From Vasconcelosia minhoensis LEGE 07310 (GTDB lineage Bacteria; Cyanobacteriota; Cyanobacteriia; Phormidesmidales; Phormidesmidaceae): DNA of 45,345 nucleotides. This document shows positions 41,241 to 45,345 of the stretch, in pieces. Where the stretch lies: positions 1 to 45,345 of the forward strand of contig NZ_JADEXG010000045.1 in NCBI RefSeq assembly GCF_015207255.1. The letters are read 5' to 3'. The translations under genes were made by a program, and so were the position numbers. A model generated the notes under the pieces. That model saw only the letters and a program-made list of their open reading frames with translations, searched no databases and was not told where the DNA came from. How positions within the stretch are numbered: position 1 is the first letter of the stretch; the number at the start of each line of letters is the position of its first letter.

Positions 41241-41794
41241 CTGATAATCCGGCTATCAACCTAGAAGAGCAGCTTCTGCTGAGAATCAACCGAGAAATGG
41301 GTATTCAGCTCGATGCTGTCATCAAAAAAGTTCAAGATTTAGCGAAGAAATTTTCAATTGATTCAGACCAGGAAAAATCGCCATTCAAAAATGTTCTTTC
41401 TGCCGCAACTGAGAACTATACATCCCTTGAGGTCATCAAAAACTTTATCCGCTATCAAGCAGGTCGTCAGCCTAGCAATATTTGGAAGAAACAAGGATTT
41501 GCCAAAGCATTAGTCCAAGACATTGATGGACTATCAAATGACGTCAATGATATTTTAGATCGCATTTCTAAAAAGCTTGATGAGGATCATCCCTTGGCCA
41601 AACATATCGTCGATAATCGCGATTCAATCTCGCGGTCTCTCCATTTACAGCTAACGCAGCTCTATCTTGGATATCTTAGCCGTGAACATACAGCTCGGCT
41701 TGGGGAAGAATCGAATAACTCTCATTCAAATAGCGCTTCAACTGCAGAAAAACCGAAAACCAATCGGCCAAATCGTAACCCAAACAGAGAATAG
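41237..41794 (+). CDS. Probable small subunit (Cas11/Csm2-like) of the III-D complex
   Basis: 185 residues from ATG 41237, which overlaps the Csx10 stop (ATGA). Predicted all-helical with a polar Asn/Ser/Pro tail. NYTSLEVIKNFIRYQAGRQ and FAKALVQDIDGL resemble parts of Csm2-like small subunits. Identity is inferred from size, helicity and position. Base composition is visibly AT-richer than cas10 and cas7, as in the next gene, so this part may have been acquired separately. Confidence 0.65.
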   Translation: MTDNPAINLEEQLLLRINREMGIQLDAVIKKVQDLAKKFSIDSDQEKSPFKNVLSAATENYTSLEVIKNFIRYQAGRQPSNIWKKQGFAKALVQDIDGLSNDVNDILDRISKKLDEDHPLAKHIVDNRDSISRSLHLQLTQLYLGYLSREHTARLGEESNNSHSNSASTAEKPKTNRPNRNPNRE

Positions 41795-41855
41795 TGATAC
41801 TTAACGCCTTTTGGGGTTCCTATAACCTTCGCCGCTAGTGATCTAGAGTATTCCA

Positions 41856-42422
41856 ATGTCCCCAACTCAGTCTTCCCTCAAACTGTCCCTTGAAAAGTTT
41901 TTGGAGCTTCCTGAAACGAAGCCTGCCAGCGAGTATATCAATGGTCAAATTTATCCAAAGCCCATGCCCAAAGGGAAACATAGCCGTCTGCAAACCTACC
42001 TAGCGGCTGAGATTAACCGGGTCAGCGAATCTCAACAGCTTGCCTCTGCTTTTACTGAACTGCGTTGCACATTTGGAGGCCGGTCGGTTGTTCCCGATAT
42101 TGCTGCCTTTTCTTGGCAGCGCATTCCAATAGATACAGCAGGGGAGATTGAAAATACATTTAACATTCCTCCTGATTGGACAATTGAAATACTGTCTCCA
42201 GAACAGAGCTCAGTCCGCGTTATCGACAATATTCTATTTTGCTTAAACCACGGTACGGAGCTTGGATGGTTGATTGATCCACAAGAGCGACTCGTCGTTA
42301 TTTTTCGACCTGGGAAACAACCTGAAATTAGACAGGACGAAGATGAGCTGAGCGTTTTAAGTTTACTCAGCAATTTCCAAATATCAGTTTCAGTGATCTT
42401 TGGCTGGCTCAGTCTAACCTAA
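41856..42422 (+). CDS. Uma2-family (DUF820) PD-(D/E)XK-like protein
   Basis: 188 residues. LSLEKFLELPETKPASEYIN is the usual start, VVPDIAAF carries the PD, and DWTIEILSPEQSS the Glu. The Lys expected some 10 residues on (...K...Y) is not seen; the sequence there is VIDNILFCLNHG, so catalytic activity is uncertain, though a cyanobacterial subset shares this form. GWLIDPQERLVVIF ends the fold. It lies in the CRISPR operon 61 bp after the small subunit and 36 bp before the CARF gene. AT-rich like the small subunit. It may be a hitch-hiker. Confidence 0.85.
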   Translation: MSPTQSSLKLSLEKFLELPETKPASEYINGQIYPKPMPKGKHSRLQTYLAAEINRVSESQQLASAFTELRCTFGGRSVVPDIAAFSWQRIPIDTAGEIENTFNIPPDWTIEILSPEQSSVRVIDNILFCLNHGTELGWLIDPQERLVVIFRPGKQPEIRQDEDELSVLSLLSNFQISVSVIFGWLSLT

Positions 42423-42458
42423 TTCAACTTTCGACAACTTATACGCTTTACTCTTGCC

Positions 42459-43598
42459 ATGACTCGAACTGTCTTAGTATCTACCGTTGGAACTAGCCTT
42501 CTGACGAATCAGATTAACCGCGCTGAGGCCGCTGAGAAAGATTGGTACGGCAGGCTCAGGGATGCGGCCAATCTGGCACCTGACCAAACGCCTGAAGCGG
42601 TATTGGCGATCATTGACACGCTGAAAAGCAGAGCGAGTCAAAAGCTGGTTCAGAGCTCAGTTGCTCAAATCCGGGCGGCCAGCGCAGAGCTAAATGGGGT
42701 GTATGGCTATTATCAAGAACAGCTCCAGCAGGGTAGTCAAGACATGAATCTGCTGATTGCTACCGATACGGCTCAGGGACAGGAGGCGGCTAACCTGGTT
42801 AAAGACTTTCTTGAACAGCAGGGGATCAATACGCAGATTATTATGCCAAAGGGGTTCTCCACCGAGAATACAGAAAAATTCACAGAGGGCATCGACCAGC
42901 TGATCAGCCGATTTGAGAGCGAGCTGCCGGGCTATAAAGAAAGCGGCTATCAGGTATGCTTTAACCTGGTAGGCAGCTTCAAGAGCCTCCAAGGCTATTT
43001 GAACACCATTGGCATGTTCTACGCGGATGAGATTATCTATATCTTTGAAGGACAGGGCTCTGAGGTGATTAAAATCCCTAGGCTGCCGATTGCGATTGAT
43101 CAGTCGGCTATCGAGCCCTTTGCCGTCCAGTTTGCGCTGATGGAGGCCGGTTTCGATGCGGAGCGAGCCGAGCTTGAAGGTATCCAAGAGGCGCTAATCT
43201 ATCCAATAGAAAATGACGTAACGCTTTCTGAATGGGGGAAGCTGATTTGGAAGCAGGCGAAAAAAGAGTCGCTCTCCGGCAGCCTGTTGGGATTTCCCTA
43301 TCTGAAGTATGAAAGCTCCTTTATTCAAGATTATAAGACGCAAGCGAAGCAGGCCGAGCGGGTGAAGCTGCAGGAGACGCTAGCCAGAGTATCGGGCCTG
43401 CTCATAGAGAGCAATGGTAGTTTAGCGGCCCTTAGAAAAGACGGCGGCATTCAGTACAAGGACTACCGAAATGCAGATGTGGGCCATTTTAGGGTTTCGC
43501 TTGAGCTACGAGTGAGCTGTCTGATCGAAAATGGGCTGCTGTCTCTGAGGCGCTACGGCACCCATGACCACGTAGAACGCAGTGAAGGAGTTCGATAG
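42459..43598 (+). CDS. CARF-RelE fusion: predicted cOA-activated mRNA interferase
   Basis: 379 residues. The N-terminal ~210 residues are a CARF domain of the APE2256/TIGR02619 type: VLVSTVGTSLLTNQ (6-19), LLIATDTAQGQEAA (98-111), FNLVGSFKSLQGY (168-180). CARF domains bind cyclic oligoadenylates made by Cas10. The C-terminal ~90 residues look like a RelE/YafQ toxin: SFIQDYKTQAKQ (287-298), KLQETLARVSGLL, GHFRVSLELRVSC and the terminal LRRYGTHDHVE (363-373). The same fusion is known in Cami1-type effectors, ribosome-dependent RNases. The HEPN domain of Csm6 is absent. The catalytic residues of the RelE part cannot be fixed by eye. Confidence 0.8.
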   Translation: MTRTVLVSTVGTSLLTNQINRAEAAEKDWYGRLRDAANLAPDQTPEAVLAIIDTLKSRASQKLVQSSVAQIRAASAELNGVYGYYQEQLQQGSQDMNLLIATDTAQGQEAANLVKDFLEQQGINTQIIMPKGFSTENTEKFTEGIDQLISRFESELPGYKESGYQVCFNLVGSFKSLQGYLNTIGMFYADEIIYIFEGQGSEVIKIPRLPIAIDQSAIEPFAVQFALMEAGFDAERAELEGIQEALIYPIENDVTLSEWGKLIWKQAKKESLSGSLLGFPYLKYESSFIQDYKTQAKQAERVKLQETLARVSGLLIESNGSLAALRKDGGIQYKDYRNADVGHFRVSLELRVSCLIENGLLSLRRYGTHDHVERSEGVR

Positions 43599-43610
43599 GG
43601 GGAGCACATT

Positions 43611-44474
43611 ATGTTTGATATTTTCAAAAATCGTCTGGAGCTGAGCGGCACCTTAACCACAGTGACGGCCCTTCATATTTCGCAGGGCCGCTCGACCGAG
43701 CCGATTGGGTCTGACCTACCGGTAGTGAAAGACTCGCTGGGCCAGCCGCTGATTCCAGGGGCGAGCTTTAAGGGGGCAATGCGATCGCGATTAGAAAGCT
43801 TCCTACGCGGTATAGACCTATCCTTAGCTAGAGATCCGGCTGAGCTGGTCAGTACCCACATGAGTAACCAGGTGAAGTCGCTCAAAGAGGCTCATAAAAA
43901 TAACGATACTGATCTAACTGAGGCGCTAAATAAATTAACTGATGTAGCCTCCAGCGTGTTTGGAACCCCGTGGCAGGCCAGCAAATTTCAGATTCGCGAT
44001 TTGACCATACTGCCAGACACCTGGTTTGGTCAGTATCAGGAGCGCGACGGCGTCTCCATCGAGCGCGATACCGAAACGGCTGCTAAAAGGAAGCTCTATG
44101 ACTTTCAGGTGGTACCGGCGGGGACGCCGTTTGAGTTTAGAGCCGTGGTTGAGAATGCCAAAGATTGGGAGCTGGGCCTGCTTGCGATCGGGCTGCATCA
44201 GTTTGAGGCGGAGCAGATTCCCCTGGGGGGCGGTCGGTCGAGGGGCTTAGGCGTGGTCAAACTCGATATTACAGATGCTTGGTGGGTAGACTATCCGGAC
44301 GAGCAGCCCGAGGAGCTTTTGACCTATCTTCAGCGCCTGATCAATGGCGAAAAGGATCATTATAAGCTTCAGCCAGAAACGTTTAATGAGTATAAGCAAG
44401 ACTGGAGTAAGGCACTAATTGACCATCTGAGGGAGAGAATTCAGTCTTCGACAGCTGACGTAGTCGGTGGCTGA
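43611..44474 (+). CDS. Second Cas7-type RAMP (Csm3/Csx7-like)
   Basis: 287 residues. HISQGRSTEPIGSDLPVVKD has Asp35 in the position of the Csm3 catalytic Asp, then IPGASFKGAMRSRLES and the Gly-rich loop PLGGGRSRGLGVVKLD. An insertion of about 55 residues (KSLKEAHKNNDTDLTEALNK) sits where the thumb usually is. It starts 12 bp after the CARF-RelE stop with a GGAG site. Type III-D complexes use several different Cas7 subunits, so this is a second backbone subunit rather than a duplicate. Confidence 0.88.
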   Translation: MFDIFKNRLELSGTLTTVTALHISQGRSTEPIGSDLPVVKDSLGQPLIPGASFKGAMRSRLESFLRGIDLSLARDPAELVSTHMSNQVKSLKEAHKNNDTDLTEALNKLTDVASSVFGTPWQASKFQIRDLTILPDTWFGQYQERDGVSIERDTETAAKRKLYDFQVVPAGTPFEFRAVVENAKDWELGLLAIGLHQFEAEQIPLGGGRSRGLGVVKLDITDAWWVDYPDEQPEELLTYLQRLINGEKDHYKLQPETFNEYKQDWSKALIDHLRERIQSSTADVVGG

Positions 44475-44513
44475 CTATGCTGGATATGAATCTATCGCTT
44501 ACCCGAGGTCAAT

Positions 44514-45143
44514 ATGCCTTTTAGCGTTTTTAAGAACCTGGGCGCAACTCTAAAAGAGTTTCAGGTTGTCTATGCCGAAGCTAATTTCATACAAGAGCTG
44601 CCCTTTGGGGTGTCAGACTACTTTCGGCAAGACCTTGATCTGATGATGAGTGAGGCTGTGGTGGACAATTCAGAGTTTGCAATCTGTGAAAACCTGGTCT
44701 ACCCGATTCTCAAAGAGGTGTGGAAGCAGTATCGCAGCAAGTTTGTCCTCTGGAGCCACGAGTTTTTGAATCAGGATGCTCAGCTGTCGGGTTATCCAGA
44801 ATATATCCTGGCTCGGCGATCGCCCCTGGGTAAGGTCGTCTTTGACAAACCCTACTTTCTGCTGGTGGAAGCGAAGCAGGACAATTTTGATGGCGGGTGG
44901 GGTCAGTGCCTGGCGGAGATGGTGGCAGCGCAGCGGCTAAATGAAGAGACTGACCTGGTGATTTATGGCATTGTCTCCAATGGCGATGTCTGGCAGTTTG
45001 GCAAACTGGAGAAACAGAGGTTTACTCAAAACAGAACTTTTTACTCGATTCAGGCTCTAGACCAGCTCTTTGCGGTCGTCAACTATATCTTTCAGCAGTG
45101 TGAAACCCAGCTTGACCAAAGACTTGCAGCCTCAGCCCTATAA
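44514..45143 (+). CDS. Putative PD-(D/E)XK-fold protein of unknown function
   Basis: 209 residues. VFDKPYFLLVEAKQDNF followed by GWGQCLAEMVAAQRL is the D...ExK...Q layout of restriction-type nuclease folds. GIVSNGDVWQFGKLE resembles a recognisable strand at the end of such domains. I do not know a named family; the form is common in cyanobacterial hypothetical proteins. Starts 39 bp after the second Cas7 and is probably in the operon. Function inferred only from the motif layout. Confidence 0.7.
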   Translation: MPFSVFKNLGATLKEFQVVYAEANFIQELPFGVSDYFRQDLDLMMSEAVVDNSEFAICENLVYPILKEVWKQYRSKFVLWSHEFLNQDAQLSGYPEYILARRSPLGKVVFDKPYFLLVEAKQDNFDGGWGQCLAEMVAAQRLNEETDLVIYGIVSNGDVWQFGKLEKQRFTQNRTFYSIQALDQLFAVVNYIFQQCETQLDQRLAASAL

Positions 45144-45267
45144 TTTTTTGACCTATGCATAAGCGACTTGTTAACCATTGCACCATTGACCTCACCCTGT
45201 CTCCCTGTGGGCCAATTTTATACTCTAGACGCCTGATATTTGGACTTTCTTAAAGGACTGAAAATTC

Positions 45268-45345
45268 ATGGTCAACAAAGTTTCTAGCGATGCTTTGTGG
45301 GTCGTATTGGCCTGCTCAATACAAGTGTTAATCGCGTCCTTGAAC
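45268..45345 (+). CDS. Possible next gene, cut by the window edge
   Basis: An open frame of 26 codons starting MVNKVSSDALWVVLACSIQV and running off the right edge without a stop. A hydrophobic stretch begins at residue 10. A weak AAAGGA site lies some 12 bases before the ATG. It could be another gene of the CRISPR operon or unrelated; too short to name. 45144-45267 shows no gene and no CRISPR repeat. Confidence 0.35.
   Translation, partial: MVNKVSSDALWVVLACSIQVLIASLN

Noticed and set aside
41856-42422. Uma2 as a Cas4-like or adaptation nuclease
   Set aside because: Motifs are those of Uma2/DUF820, with no Cas4 Cys cluster; it is a family dispersed widely in cyanobacteria.
42459-43598. Csm6 or Csx1 as the identity of the CARF protein
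   Set aside because: No HEPN R-x4-6-H motif is seen in the C-terminal half; the end matches RelE/YafQ instead.
45144-45345. Possible CRISPR array at the right edge
   Set aside because: Too short and no repeated unit is visible; an array may lie beyond the window but cannot be claimed.

Overview
The window reads as chromosomal DNA of a cyanobacterium. It is rich in the HIP1 octamer GCGATCGC and carries cyanobacterial gene families: an RpaB-like regulator, Rcp1-type response regulator, group 2 sigma factor, CrtW ketolase, DUF3611 protein and the type III-D subunit Csx10. Moderately high GC and many two-component, Uma2 and DUF4351 genes suggest a Leptolyngbya/Phormidesmis/Nodosilinea-type filamentous lineage; that placement is inference. 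I saw no tRNA, rRNA, CRISPR array or intact transposase.

Layout. (1) 1-14 kb is a signalling region: an RpaB-like regulator, a YbaK editing protein, a GAF-GAF-PAS-GGDEF diguanylate cyclase, a 1034-residue membrane protein with ~98-residue repeats, a NarL-type regulator divergent from a PAS-rich histidine kinase, an Rcp1-like receiver and two receiver-kinase hybrids. (2) 14-17 kb carries glutathione reductase, an NTF2-like protein and a group 2 sigma factor. (3) 17-31 kb is a dense set of small stress and redox genes: a baeRF-type protein, two glycine-zipper stress proteins, a cupin, a DJ-1/PfpI protein, DUF1499, CrtW, DUF1328, a GMC oxidoreductase, a Rieske-FAD reductase, a rhodanese-like protein lacking its cysteine, DUF3611, an SDR, a glutathionyl-hydroquinone reductase and TspO. 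The genes fit oxidative, photooxidative and desiccation tolerance; control by the neighbouring sigma factor is only a suggestion. (4) 31-36.5 kb carries an FmdA/FmdB pair, a Rpn/DUF4351 nuclease-like protein and a convergent OmpR-type regulator / CHASE-kinase pair. (5) 36.9 kb to the end is a type III-D-like CRISPR-Cas operon: Cas10 with an intact GGDD cyclase motif but no HD domain or zinc ribbon, a Csm3-like Cas7, Csx10, a small helical subunit, a Uma2 protein, a CARF-RelE fusion, a second Cas7-like RAMP and a PD-(D/E)XK-like protein. The operon may continue past the right edge; cas6, cas1/cas2 and the array are not present here.

Two observations stand out. First, the CARF protein inside the type III operon ends in a RelE/YafQ-like domain. 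This predicts a cyclic-oligoadenylate-triggered mRNA interferase, a Cami1-type effector, in place of Csm6. Second, a ~168-bp MITE-like element occurs twice in opposite orientations (19880-20047 and 36305-36473), nearly identical, bracketing 16.3 kb. One copy supplies the stop codon of a stress protein gene. The other supplies the apparent start codon and first ~10 codons of a CHASE histidine kinase. The pair makes the segment between them a candidate for inversion.
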